A stretch of DNA of 50,093 nt from a virus. The stretch spans positions 1-50,093 of IMG/VR virus record IMGVR_UViG_3300020122_000466. One strand, written 5' to 3'. Position numbers and translations under genes: made by a program. This document shows positions 1 to 7,552 of this stretch, in pieces. The notes below the pieces were generated by a model. The model did no database searches and was not told the DNA's origin. It saw only the letters and a program-made list of their open reading frames with translations. Every line of letters starts with the position of its first letter. Within the stretch, counting starts at the first letter, position 1.

Positions 1-138
1 GGAGCGGTTGCTGGAGTCGAGGAACCTGAAGTGGACTACACCGCTGGCGCGAAAGGGCTGAAGGGCCGCGCGCTAGATGATTATTGGAGTGGTGTCAAAG
101 AGAAGGAATGGAAGCGACTCTCCACACTCGAATCTTGA
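1..138 (+). CDS. Scaffold-like protein, C-terminal part (gene continues from the right edge)
   Basis: An open frame enters from base 1 and stops with TGA at 136-138, giving 45 residues rich in Lys, Glu and Asp, ending in KEWKRLSTLES. No start codon lies in it. The gene starting at 49338 runs off the right edge after exactly 252 codons, so joining the two window ends keeps the frame and gives one protein of about 297 residues. A short, charged, basic C-terminal tail directly before the capsid gene is what a scaffolding protein has; such tails bind the coat protein during head assembly. That the ends join is an inference from frame and gene order. Confidence 0.75.
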   Translation, partial: GAVAGVEEPEVDYTAGAKGLKGRALDDYWSGVKEKEWKRLSTLES

Positions 139-149
139 AGGGTTCGTGG

Positions 150-161
150 GTGAGCGCTCAC
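150..161. repeat. 12-bp perfect palindrome before the capsid gene
   Basis: GTGAGCGCTCAC lies between the end of the scaffold-like gene and the capsid start at 184. In RNA it could fold to a small 4-bp hairpin with a GCGC loop, or it could be a protein-binding site. The capsid ribosome-binding site (AGGAGC, about 175-180) follows. No promoter boxes are evident beside it. Confidence 0.4.
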
Positions 162-183
162 ATACAAATAGATAGGAGCTAAC

Positions 184-1476
184 ATGGCGCAATCACTCAC
201 GAATTTCGCCGCTATGCTGAAGCAGGTGTACCGGCAGATGGTCATTAACCTAATGAACAACGAGATCGCGTTGTACAATAGGTTCAAGCGCGCCCCCAGT
301 GAAACCTGGGAAGGCCGTGATGTCATCAAATGGCCCCTCATCACCGGCCGCAGCCAGGCATTCGGCTCTGGACGCCCTGGTGGCCCCCTCCCCGATCCTC
401 AGCATACACCGACTGCGGACATGGAAGTCCCTTTGCGGTTCATCTGGGGCTCAATCGGCATTGATGCCCCCACCATGAAAGTGGCGCGCTCGGATAAGGG
501 CAGCTTTGCCCGCGCGCTCGACTTTGAGATGGATCGCTTCAAGGAGGCGTACTTTGACTACCTCAACGAGATTTGTTGGGCGGATGGTCGAGGGGTCCTC
601 GCGCTCGTCAATGTTGCAGGCACAAGCTCAACAACTCTCACCGTCGATTCTCCAATGGGAGTTGCCGGGTCGATCAATGGCGCTCGTTTCCTTCAACCTT
701 CCATGCGGATCGCGATCCTCAGTGCTGATGGAACGGCCATCACCGCCGTCCGACGAGTGGAAGCTATTGCGGCGGACGGTAACTCCGTCACCCTGAACAG
801 CGCGGTCACCTCTGGTCAGGCGCCTGACAATGGGCTCGTGGTCCGTTGCCCCTCACTGCTCACCACGGATGTGGCCGATGTCAGTTACCTCACCGACCCC
901 ATGGGCCTCATCGGCATGATCGATGATGGCACCTTCGTGAATGACTACTTCGGCTTCAACCGCACCACTCAGCCCTTGGCGCGCGCGAGTGTGTTCCCGA
1001 ACACTGGCGCCCTGAACCTCGATTTCATCCAACAGATGCGTGATGTCATCGAGCAGGTTGGGCGTGGGCGCCCGAGTGAGAGCTGGATGCACCACTCCAC
1101 TCGCCGAGCCTACCTGGCGCTGACGGTGGCGAACCGCCAGTTTGTCAGCACCGGCGGGGCTGCGGACAACGATGCGGGCTTCAAGGGCAACGCCCTCGAT
1201 GATAAGAACCCCGAGTTCGGTGGGGTGCCTTGCATGGTCGATAAGGATGCCCCCTATCAGATCTGGTTTGATGTCGATTGGAAGGAAGCGGTCAAGTTCC
1301 CCAACACGGAGTTTGAGTGGGCGGCTGAGAGTGGCGCTATCCTGAAGCAGGTGCCAGGGGTGGATGCGTTCACTGCGTATGCTCGGATGTTCTATAACCT
1401 GTGCCATGGTAAGCCACTTTCCTGCGGCCGCTTAGATGGTATTAATACGAATATAGTTGTTGCTCACGTTCGGTAA
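184..1476 (+). CDS. Major capsid protein
   Basis: A 430-residue protein that should build the head shell (HK97-type fold expected). The assignment rests on position (portal, scaffold, then this gene), on length, and on the sequence: a helical N-terminal segment (MAQSLTNFAAMLKQVYRQ), then a Trp/Gly-rich stretch with KWPLITGRSQ and FGSGRPGG near residues 55-75, and long alternating beta/helical segments with DPMGLIGMIDDG near 240, as in capsid proteins of podoviruses. The ATG at 184 follows an AGGAGC ribosome-binding site with good spacing. It is followed by a stem-loop at 1498-1522. No alignment was run, so the family within HK97-fold proteins is open. Confidence 0.8.
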   Translation: MAQSLTNFAAMLKQVYRQMVINLMNNEIALYNRFKRAPSETWEGRDVIKWPLITGRSQAFGSGRPGGPLPDPQHTPTADMEVPLRFIWGSIGIDAPTMKVARSDKGSFARALDFEMDRFKEAYFDYLNEICWADGRGVLALVNVAGTSSTTLTVDSPMGVAGSINGARFLQPSMRIAILSADGTAITAVRRVEAIAADGNSVTLNSAVTSGQAPDNGLVVRCPSLLTTDVADVSYLTDPMGLIGMIDDGTFVNDYFGFNRTTQPLARASVFPNTGALNLDFIQQMRDVIEQVGRGRPSESWMHHSTRRAYLALTVANRQFVSTGGAADNDAGFKGNALDDKNPEFGGVPCMVDKDAPYQIWFDVDWKEAVKFPNTEFEWAAESGAILKQVPGVDAFTAYARMFYNLCHGKPLSCGRLDGINTNIVVAHVR

Positions 1477-1497
1477 TTGTCGTCCTAGTGTGGGGGT

Positions 1498-1522
1498 CTG
1501 GATGCTCATAGTGAGCATTCAG
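1498..1522 (+). terminator. Stem-loop downstream of the capsid gene
   Basis: An 11-bp stem (CTGGATGCTCA with TGAGCATTCAG, one G-T wobble) closed by a TAG loop lies 22 bases after the capsid stop. No T-run follows, so it is not a classic intrinsic terminator; it could shield the 3' end of the capsid message or partly attenuate transcription. Highly expressed capsid genes often carry such an element. Confidence 0.5.
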
Positions 1523-1565
1523 CCCCTCCCTAACACGCCATCGGGCGTATAGAGGGGAAACAAAA

Positions 1566-2105
1566 GTGTCTCTACGTACGAAAGCAAGGGAACAAGCCTA
1601 CGAACTCCATCTCTATCGAGGTGGGCGTTGCCCCGTTGAGGGCCTGCGGGGGCTCCTACACGCTTGGGAAAATGTCCAAGGCCACAGTGTCAGCCTTCCA
1701 GACCTCAAATTCGCCTTTTTCCCCGCCCAGAATGCCACCCCAGCAGCCGCCACCGTCACGGGTCCCGGCCGCCTCTATGGCATCTGGGTCTTGTCAGGAA
1801 GTCTGAGCGCGGCGGGGATCGCGACCAGCACTCCTGCCGTGTTGGATTCCATCGTCCGCATCACCGACAACAGCGTGGTCTTCGCTAGTGTGCGCGTGCG
1901 TGCCAATAAAGCCGCAGAAGTCTACTTCTTCGACTCTGGTGATGGCGTAGGCGATGCGTTCACCACAAACATTCAGGTCTCTGCAGTGGCCGCCAGTGGG
2001 TCCGGCAACCCCAATACCGCAGATTTGCCGGACATCGTGCTTCTCTATGGTGATGACGCCACGAACACCGCTGACAGCAACGTGATTAACGTCAACTACG
2101 GTTGA
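1566..2105 (+). CDS. Beta-rich protein after the capsid gene, unknown (possible head decoration)
   Basis: 179 residues from a GTG start preceded by GAGGGGAAACAAAA. After an N-terminal region with several Leu and Arg residues, residues 55-179 are rich in Val, Thr, Ser, Gly and Asp in an alternating beta pattern (VLDSIVRITDNSVVFASVRV, then YFFDSGDGVGD), with no Cys in that half and no membrane segment. Position right after the capsid gene fits a head-decoration or minor virion protein, but I recognise no family. The first 50 residues read less like a protein than the rest, so the true start could be further in. It is flanked on both sides by stem-loops (1498-1522 and 2147-2181), so it may be a one-gene transcription unit. 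Confidence 0.6.
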   Translation: MSLRTKAREQAYELHLYRGGRCPVEGLRGLLHAWENVQGHSVSLPDLKFAFFPAQNATPAAATVTGPGRLYGIWVLSGSLSAAGIATSTPAVLDSIVRITDNSVVFASVRVRANKAAEVYFFDSGDGVGDAFTTNIQVSAVAASGSGNPNTADLPDIVLLYGDDATNTADSNVINVNYG

Positions 2106-2146
2106 TCCCTCTAGGGCCAGCCCTCCTCCGTGGGGCGAACCCTTGT

Positions 2147-2181
2147 GCCCCCTCTCTCATTCCCGTCGTGGGAGAGGGGGC
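2147..2181 (+). terminator. Strong GC stem-loop, terminator candidate
   Basis: GCCCCCTCTC (2147-2156) pairs perfectly with GAGAGGGGGC (2172-2181) around a 15-base loop, in the 126-base gap between two genes. The downstream bases CTGCTCTCCC contain no T-run, so termination would be weak or factor-dependent. Confidence 0.5.
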
Positions 2182-2231
2182 CTGCTCTCCCTTGACGGCA
2201 CCGCTTGGCAGGGCGGTGGAAGGAGTGAACG

Positions 2232-2804
2232 ATGGGTAAGGCCGAATTCAGCATCCATCAGTTGATGGATAACTGTGAAGTCCGTAATCGCATCATCGAT
2301 AATGCGGTGCGCATCACCTTTGATAGCAGGGAAGTGCGCTGGGAACCAGGTGAGGTGAAGACCATGCCCAGGTCACTGGCAGAGTGGTTCCGGGATAAGT
2401 CCCTTTATCACTTTCGGCCAGGGGATGTGAACGAGGGCATCAGCGCCATGTCCTGTTACAAGCTTCACATCACTGGTGATACCGCTCATGAGGACCATGA
2501 TCTTACTAAGGATGAGGTGAATGCGGTGAAGGAGCTACTGGATGTGAGTAACATGCCCGAGCTGACCCGCATTGACCCTCAGACTGGGAAGCCCCTGCGC
2601 CGGGTGTACATTGACCCCCGCTCCACTGGTGCGCGTGACAACTTCGCGCAGCGTGAGCGCGCCGCTACCAAAACCGTGTCCAGCGCCATCGTGAAGGATG
2701 CCGCTGAGCGCCTGGCGGATGCCGCTCAAGGCGCGAGTGAAGCCGACATTCAGGCAGCGGTGGATGAGCTGACCATGGTGAATGCGCTCCCCCCCACGAA
2801 CTAA
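2232..2804 (+). CDS. Hypothetical protein, 190 aa
   Basis: Soluble, charged protein with a good ribosome-binding site (GGAAGGAGTGAACG) before the ATG. The first 75 residues form a compact mixed region (IRITFDSREVRWEPGEVK), then a linker, then a helical Ala-rich C-terminal third from about residue 140 (RERAATKTVSSAIVKDAAER). No signal peptide, no Zn motif. It lies between the capsid-proximal gene and the adaptor, where small head-completion or head-tail joining proteins are often found. I do not recognise the family. Confidence 0.65.
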   Translation: MGKAEFSIHQLMDNCEVRNRIIDNAVRITFDSREVRWEPGEVKTMPRSLAEWFRDKSLYHFRPGDVNEGISAMSCYKLHITGDTAHEDHDLTKDEVNAVKELLDVSNMPELTRIDPQTGKPLRRVYIDPRSTGARDNFAQRERAATKTVSSAIVKDAAERLADAAQGASEADIQAAVDELTMVNALPPTN

Positions 2805-2807
2805 GCC

Positions 2808-3281
2808 ATGGACTTGCCTAGAGGTTATCAGAAGAAGCTTCAACGCGCGTATCCTGATTGCCGGATGCGCTGGGCCCAAGATGGCTCTGAGCGCTGGCTC
2901 CTTGAGCGCAAAGCCAATTTTCGCCGGGTTGAACCTGATCCTAACAAGTATCCCCGTGAAGCAATCGATACCTTCATAAGGCACCGCGATGGGTATTACT
3001 TGGCTGGATTTTATGCCGCCGCTCATCTTCCTCGTATTGATCGTCTCATTCCCTTTCTACGCAGTCAGGATACAGCGCGCATGGATCTGGGTGGGGGCTC
3101 GGATGCCGATAAGGCTGCGCGGTTGGCTGACCGCCTGGAAGCGAAGGAGAACGAGGTGAAGGCCCGGGCGCGCGCCAGTCAGACTTTTGTAGCCACCGGG
3201 GCTGGTGCTGAACTCTACGACCAACTGGCGTGGGATGAGGGGCGCCGGGTCAGTGTGCCTAGGGATGCTAAGGGGCTCTAA
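2808..3281 (+). CDS. Hypothetical protein, 157 aa
   Basis: Starts 3 bases after the previous stop and shares its last base with the next small gene (TAATG at 3279-3283). It is rich in Arg, Asp and Tyr (PRGYQKKLQRAYPDCRMRW at the start) and has a helical segment near residues 100-130 (DKAARLADRLEAKENEVKAR) that could form a coiled coil. It has no membrane segment or recognised motif. Position suggests a head-tail junction role; this is context only. Confidence 0.65.
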   Translation: MDLPRGYQKKLQRAYPDCRMRWAQDGSERWLLERKANFRRVEPDPNKYPREAIDTFIRHRDGYYLAGFYAAAHLPRIDRLIPFLRSQDTARMDLGGGSDADKAARLADRLEAKENEVKARARASQTFVATGAGAELYDQLAWDEGRRVSVPRDAKGL

Positions 3282-3451
3282 TGATTGATTACCTCATCTA
3301 TAGTTTGAGCCTCCCCCTCTTTCATGGGCACTATTGGGATCAGGCTCCGTGGCCTGGTTTTGCGCAAGGAGTGATCACTTCGCTACCGAGATGTCGGCCC
3401 ATCTTCATGGACCAACGCCATCTCGATGGCAACGCTTACTGTGGGTCCTAA
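3281..3451 (+). CDS. Small coupled protein, 56 aa
   Basis: A short gene starting on the last base of the previous stop (TAATG) and ending 2 bases before the adaptor start at 3454, so it fills the gap exactly. The product starts MIDYLIYSLSLPLFHGHYW and has many Trp, Tyr, Pro and His residues with a hydrophobic N-terminus. No family is recognised. The exact fit between two genes and the translational coupling are the main support. Confidence 0.5.
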   Translation: MIDYLIYSLSLPLFHGHYWDQAPWPGFAQGVITSLPRCRPIFMDQRHLDGNAYCGS

Positions 3452-3453
3452 AC

Positions 3454-4248
3454 ATGTACTCCGCTGAAACCGTCCAATCCTTCCTCAACCGAGCCAGACT
3501 ACGGCTCGATCAGGAACTGGATAACCAAACCAACTTCTGGTCCGATGCCGAAATGCTGGAGTACATGAACGAGGGCATGCGAGAAGTCTGGCAGAGTGTC
3601 CGTGAAAATCACCAAAACTGGTTCATGCGCCAGGTTACCAGCCGAGATGGGGTGCTCACCATTGGGAGTAAGAAGTATGATACTCAACTACTACAGTTGG
3701 TCTCTGGTCGCACACGCTTGTTACTTCCACCTGATTTCTATGAATTGACTCTCCTTGAGGGGCTTAGGCCCACCGTGAGTGCGCTCGCTGATCTGAACAA
3801 CCCCTTCTTCCCTCAAGTGGTCTTTGAATACGCCAATATCACGCAGCATGCCTTCCGTAATCGGATCGTGGATACCGTCACCCAAGGGATCAGGCGCTAT
3901 CGCTATGACATCATCTTTGGCCCTGAAGGCCCCTACATCTATGTGGCCCCCAACCTGAGCGTAGTGGAGACCATTGATACCCAGATCGCCTACGTGAGCA
4001 TGCCCCAAGAGCTACCCTTCCAAGGCTCCTTTGAAGGCACGGGGTTCACCGGGCTGATGGTTGACGCAGTGCTCGCTTACACCACTTATGCGGCCGTCAA
4101 GAAGGAAGATCTCACTGAGAACTTGGCCACCTTCAAGGAACATTGGCGCATCAAGCAGGAATTGTGCTCGCGGGCAGCGGGACCCAAGCAAACCCGAGAT
4201 GTAGAGACGGTAGAGAATAGTTATATCTACCAGGAAGAAGATATCTGA
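3454..4248 (+). CDS. Head-tail adaptor protein (SU10-adaptor-like)
   Basis: 264 residues. The N-terminal 50 residues, with LNRARLRLDQELDNQ, FWSDAEMLEYMNEGMREVWQ and then NWFMRQ, follow the pattern of helical adaptor proteins of SU10-like and related podoviruses: a helix that starts at a membrane-distal ring, an F/W-x-D-A/E-M/I-L turn and a second helix, followed by a beta-rich middle. Such proteins form a ring below the portal and connect it to the nozzle. The frame is open further up to 3334, but the ATG at 3454 starts exactly where the family begins and directly after the upstream small gene. The nozzle-like gene lies three genes on, which fits. Confidence 0.7.
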   Translation: MYSAETVQSFLNRARLRLDQELDNQTNFWSDAEMLEYMNEGMREVWQSVRENHQNWFMRQVTSRDGVLTIGSKKYDTQLLQLVSGRTRLLLPPDFYELTLLEGLRPTVSALADLNNPFFPQVVFEYANITQHAFRNRIVDTVTQGIRRYRYDIIFGPEGPYIYVAPNLSVVETIDTQIAYVSMPQELPFQGSFEGTGFTGLMVDAVLAYTTYAAVKKEDLTENLATFKEHWRIKQELCSRAAGPKQTRDVETVENSYIYQEEDI

Positions 4249-4596
4249 GTGGCCAACTTTGCCGACATTGTTGGCCCTTCCCGCCGCCCTGCGGGTGGCC
4301 CAGCCCCCATGGTCCCTGCGTACACGGGTCCCGCCCCCGCGCTTGGTGGGGCACCCAAACCCACCTTCAACCCTGGTGCCCCAGGGCCGACGCAAATGCC
4401 CGCTCCCATGCCTCCACCTCAACAGGTTCCTGGGACAATTGGGATGACCACCTCCCCCTTTGCGAATAGTCCACCTCCACAAATGCCTGGCACTGCTACC
4501 TCTCCATTCGGACGCCTGAGCAGTCCGCGACCGCCAGTGAATGCAGGCCCTGCTGCCTATCATCAGTGGATGTTGCAGCAGCGGAAAGGATTCTAA
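4249..4596 (+). CDS. Pro/Gly-rich small protein with MANF start
   Basis: 115 residues from a GTG directly after the adaptor stop. Nearly the whole protein is low-complexity Pro, Ala and Gly (PAPMPPPQQVPG), most likely disordered, ending in a helix with HQWMLQQRKGF. It opens MANFADIVG, one of several genes here that start MA(N/T)F. Possibly a flexible accessory of the neck or head; no family recognised. Confidence 0.55.
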   Translation: MANFADIVGPSRRPAGGPAPMVPAYTGPAPALGGAPKPTFNPGAPGPTQMPAPMPPPQQVPGTIGMTTSPFANSPPPQMPGTATSPFGRLSSPRPPVNAGPAAYHQWMLQQRKGF

Positions 4597-5022
4597 ATGC
4601 CTTCCTTTATCATTGGCCCCACCGACCGAAACCCTGACTTCGCTCGTAATGAACATCAGTATGCCAGGATCAACGGCACCCAAACCGCTGTCCTCGTCGC
4701 CAATGGTGGTGGGATGATCCATGGGATCACCGTGGGCGTGGCTGGGACTACCCTCAAGTTCTACGATGTGGCCACTGGAGGCCTTACGGATGACACCACG
4801 GAGATCATGACCCTCGCCACCGCTTCCATTACCGCAGGGTCCTTCGTCAACCTTGATGTGGCGTTCAGTAAGGGGCTCACCGTGGTGGCTGTCGGTGGGG
4901 ATGCCACCGTGTACTTCCGTGGGGCCCTCATCAAGTCAGGGCGCTTCTATGGCACCCAACTCGATGGGAATGATGCGCGTGGGGCTGCGGGCACCTCCGC
5001 TGACAAGGCCATGGCTAGCTAG
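4597..5022 (+). CDS. Beta-sandwich-like virion protein, unknown
   Basis: 141 residues; the ATG follows the previous stop without a gap. The sequence is beta-rich (HGITVGVAGTTLKFYDVATG, then GSFVNLDVAFSKGLTVVAVG) and ends with a small-residue tail. This pattern is common in small phage proteins of neck and head regions that decorate or seal the virion, but a precise family is not recognised. It resembles in style the proteins at 48827-49273 and 47763-48119. Confidence 0.6.
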   Translation: MPSFIIGPTDRNPDFARNEHQYARINGTQTAVLVANGGGMIHGITVGVAGTTLKFYDVATGGLTDDTTEIMTLATASITAGSFVNLDVAFSKGLTVVAVGGDATVYFRGALIKSGRFYGTQLDGNDARGAAGTSADKAMAS

Positions 5023-5031
5023 AGCGCGCAT

Positions 5032-6447
5032 GTGGCCAAGCGCTTCACACAAACCTTTGATGCGTACTTTAGAGGCATCCTTCAGCGGAAGGCTCCGCGA
5101 GCGCGCGACCCCGGCTATGTCGATGAAGCGCTGAACGTCGCCTTCATCGGGGGCGCCATCCAAGGGCGACCAGGGATGCGCCCCTTCAATGGGGTCGCCT
5201 TCACTGACGTGGTGCGAGGGATGGGGTGGCATGTCGCCCCAGATGGCACCCGGGAGTTGCTCGTAGCGGCAGGCAACACCCTTCAGCGGTGTTCACTCGG
5301 TGGGGATCCCATCGATATGCCCCTTACTGGGCGGGTGCCCACAGAGGGTGGAGCGAGCACCCGTGTGGATGTGCAGAAGGTCAACTTCCTCTCCCTCTCA
5401 GGTGGAGCGAACGTCACCTTCATCTACGATGGGGTCAATGCCAACCTGAAGTGGGATGGTACCAACCTCAGCAAGATGGGGGTGCCAGGGGGCTCGGGTG
5501 ATAACAACCACATTGGTAAGAGTCCTCGCCCTGCTGTGCCCACTCCAAGTCCAGGGGCCATTACCAAAGGTACCCGCACCTACGTCCAAACCCTTGTCAG
5601 CGGGGCGAGTGGGCATGAGGGGGACTGCGGGAGCGTAGACCCCAACGATAACCAAAGCCGTGATGTGATCTGTACGGGGGCGCAACAGTTCACCTTTGCC
5701 TCCCCTGTGCAGGTGCCCACCACCCCTAACTTTCTGAACAATGAGTTTGATGACCCCCAAGTAACGAGTTGGCGCCTCTACCGCACGGAAGCATTCCCTG
5801 GCGCGAAGTTGCGGTTTGTAGGTGAGTCCAACATTGGCGCGGTCATCGTTGATAATGTGACTGATCTCGATATCATCGCGCAGAATCAGGTTGAGCAACT
5901 GGTGAATGGGCAGCCTCAAGCGCCCATCGTTGCTATGGTCGAACACCGGGGGCAGCTCATCGCTGCCATGGCCGATGACGCGAGCTTGGTGCGCTTCAGC
6001 AACTTCGACCCAGACTATATGGTGCCTGAAGGGTGGCCTCGTAATTACGTGCAACCGGTGGCGCATGGAGATGGAGATACGATCACCGCGCTCAAGTCCT
6101 TCACCGAGAGTTGCGTAGTCTTTAAGCAAAAGTCCACCTACGCCATCACGGGGGATACCTTTAGTGAATACAAGATCGAACCCCTGCTGGCAGGGGGGAC
6201 GCGCATTGGCATCGGATGCGGGTTTCCAGGGAGTATCCTCCAAATTGAAAACGCGCTGTTCTTTGCCGCTCGTGATGGTATCTATCGCCTCGACCGATTT
6301 GCGAGCGCCTATGGCGGGCGCGGGCTGCAAGCAGTGCGTATGACCCAAGCCATTGATGATCTCTATGCCGCGGCCAACTTCAGCTTGGGGAGTGCGTGTT
6401 TCTTTGATCGGAAGAAGCGCATCTTCGCTTTTTTGGGTCATGGATAA
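5032..6447 (+). CDS. Tail nozzle / hub-like protein, N-terminal and propeller part
   Basis: 471 residues from GTG. Begins with a segment in which receptor-facing tail proteins often have an ALNVAFIGGAIQGRPGMRPF pattern (residues 24-45), then beta-rich repeats typical of a propeller: IYDGVNANLKWDG, a linker, VEHRGQLIAAMADDASLVRFS, CVVFKQKSTYAITGD and FFAARDGIYRLD. These are hallmarks of nozzle or hub proteins of short-tailed phages (SU10 nozzle, P22 gp10 style). It ends abruptly at RIFAFLGHG, short of the C-terminal part expected; the 226-residue protein at 9286-9966 looks like that part. The last 8 bases overlap the next small gene. Family by pattern, not by search. Confidence 0.65.
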   Translation: MAKRFTQTFDAYFRGILQRKAPRARDPGYVDEALNVAFIGGAIQGRPGMRPFNGVAFTDVVRGMGWHVAPDGTRELLVAAGNTLQRCSLGGDPIDMPLTGRVPTEGGASTRVDVQKVNFLSLSGGANVTFIYDGVNANLKWDGTNLSKMGVPGGSGDNNHIGKSPRPAVPTPSPGAITKGTRTYVQTLVSGASGHEGDCGSVDPNDNQSRDVICTGAQQFTFASPVQVPTTPNFLNNEFDDPQVTSWRLYRTEAFPGAKLRFVGESNIGAVIVDNVTDLDIIAQNQVEQLVNGQPQAPIVAMVEHRGQLIAAMADDASLVRFSNFDPDYMVPEGWPRNYVQPVAHGDGDTITALKSFTESCVVFKQKSTYAITGDTFSEYKIEPLLAGGTRIGIGCGFPGSILQIENALFFAARDGIYRLDRFASAYGGRGLQAVRMTQAIDDLYAAANFSLGSACFFDRKKRIFAFLGHG

Positions 6448-6613
6448 AGCCTACTCAGTCTTACAGTTTATCTCTGCGGTGTTCGACGCTCGGGACGCCG
6501 GAGTGCCTATAGAAGAATTAGAGGAGTTGCTCGCGTGTGCCATTATCACCGCCGATAACGACAACGAGAAAGGATCCGCCAATGACCCTAGCAAAAGAAG
6601 ACTTCTTTCCTGA
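6440..6613 (+). CDS. Small acidic helical protein, 57 aa
   Basis: Overlaps the end of the nozzle-like gene by 8 bases. The product (MDKAYSVLQFISAVFDARDAG at first, split here for length: MDKAYSVLQF then ISAVFDARDAG) forms an amphipathic helix then an acidic stretch EELEELL. Its 3' end overlaps the start of the next gene by 32 bases and carries that gene's ribosome-binding site. No family recognised. Confidence 0.5.
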   Translation: MDKAYSVLQFISAVFDARDAGVPIEELEELLACAIITADNDNEKGSANDPSKRRLLS

Positions 6614-6938
6614 ACGCCTATGGAATGCTGAGAGCGTTCCACCTAAGGGTGTGGTGCTCACCATCAAGCATGTGGAAGAGGAGCGCTTGGGCATCGATCG
6701 TGAACTCCGTGCAGTGCTCTACTTTGAAGAGGACCACCGAGGGCTCCCCTTGAGTAAGACTCGGTGGCTCTCCCTCGAATCCTTCGCAGGAGGCAATCCT
6801 GCCCGATGGGTTGGCCAGAAGGTCTTCCTGCGTACCGCGCAGATCTCCTTCAAAGGGAAAGCAGTCCCAAGCATCCACATCTCTCGACCACCCCCTACGC
6901 CTGAACCTGCTCCACAGGAGAAACCTGATGTCGAGTGA
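6582..6938 (+). CDS. Hypothetical protein, 118 aa
   Basis: The ATG at 6582 has a good ribosome-binding site (GAGAAAGGATCCGCCA) and is preferred to the longer in-frame start at 6537. The protein is a mixed beta domain with PPKGVVLTIKHVEEERLG and KTRWLSLESF, ending in a Pro-rich tail (PPPTPEPAPQEKP). The pattern of a compact domain with WVGQKVFLRT near the end recalls small nucleic-acid- or replication-associated phage proteins, but no firm family. It sits in the small-gene block between the two nozzle-like halves. Confidence 0.6.
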   Translation: MTLAKEDFFPERLWNAESVPPKGVVLTIKHVEEERLGIDRELRAVLYFEEDHRGLPLSKTRWLSLESFAGGNPARWVGQKVFLRTAQISFKGKAVPSIHISRPPPTPEPAPQEKPDVE

Positions 6939-7110
6939 TGCTGTGGAGGTACGGGCGACACAAGAATTTGTCCTTGCAGCGCTTAGGCTTAAGAGAGATT
7001 TCGGTGCATCCACTGATGATCTCATTGGCCTTCTACAGATGCTGGATGATCCTGAGAGTATGCGTCGTACCGTGCAACGTATGGATGCATTCAAACGTGG
7101 AGATACCTAA
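6928..7110 (+). CDS. Small helical protein, 60 aa
   Basis: ATG at 6928 after CAGGAGAAACCTG; overlaps the previous gene by 11 bases and shares its last base with the next start (TAATG). All-helical, charged (FVLAALRLKRDFGASTDDLI). No family recognised; no membrane segment. Confidence 0.55.
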   Translation: MSSDAVEVRATQEFVLAALRLKRDFGASTDDLIGLLQMLDDPESMRRTVQRMDAFKRGDT

Positions 7111-7445
7111 TGGCAAACTTCAGTAAGCTCGCGACTCTTGGGACAGCGACTGGTCCCCAGCCGAACATCAGGCCCCCTATGCAAGTGGGAGGGATGGAAG
7201 CGCCGGGGCCTGAGCCTGGTGAGGGTTCCCCGCAAGAGGAGGCGGAGGATCGCGCCTCAGGTGAGCGGGAACCTCCTCCCACTCCGCGTGATCATAAGCA
7301 AGCCATCACCCATGAACTCAGTAGTATTAGCTATAATGCGAAACATGCGGCGGCCCACCATCAGGAGACCGCCAAGCACTCCACCAAACTCCTCAACCTG
7401 CTGAAGAATGTGCCGGGGTTTGCGGAGCACGCCCGTAAGGTCTAA
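7110..7445 (+). CDS. Disordered/helical small protein with MANFSKLA start
   Basis: 111 residues, start overlapping the previous stop. N-terminus MANFSKLATLG matches the recurrent MA(N/T)F-x-KLA start seen in other small genes. Residues 20-65 are Pro/Glu/Gly-rich and probably disordered; the last 45 residues are a His/Ala-rich helix (HAAAHHQETAKHSTKLLNLL). Function unknown. Confidence 0.55.
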   Translation: MANFSKLATLGTATGPQPNIRPPMQVGGMEAPGPEPGEGSPQEEAEDRASGEREPPPTPRDHKQAITHELSSISYNAKHAAAHHQETAKHSTKLLNLLKNVPGFAEHARKV

Positions 7446-7552
7446 TGGCCCTCCTTGGTTATATACTAGGTGTGGGATTCATCATCTTCATCTTCTGCAT
7501 CATCCTGAGTATGATGGATTGGTATGGAGATGGGGAGTCAAAGGGTCATTGA
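7445..7552 (+). CDS. Single-span membrane micro-protein, 35 aa
   Basis: Starts on the last base of the previous stop (TAATG) and ends at 7552, immediately before the GTG of the next gene. One strongly hydrophobic segment (residues 3-24, with GFIIFIFCIILSMM) followed by the charged tail DWYGDGESKGH, so an N-out or N-in single-span protein. Could be a holin-like or membrane-anchoring micro-protein, though it is 12 kb from the lysis genes. The exact gene fit makes it credible despite its size. Confidence 0.5.
   Translation: MALLGYILGVGFIIFIFCIILSMMDWYGDGESKGH

Noticed and set aside
2192-2197. TTGACG that could be a -35 box before the gene at 2232
   Set aside because: No acceptable -10 box lies 16-18 bases downstream.
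6429-6435. Slippery-looking run T-TTT-TTG near the end of the nozzle-like gene
   Set aside because: A -1 shift gives about 25 unconvincing residues before a stop, and +1 gives the small protein that has its own start; no pseudoknot was seen. The split-gene reading is better.
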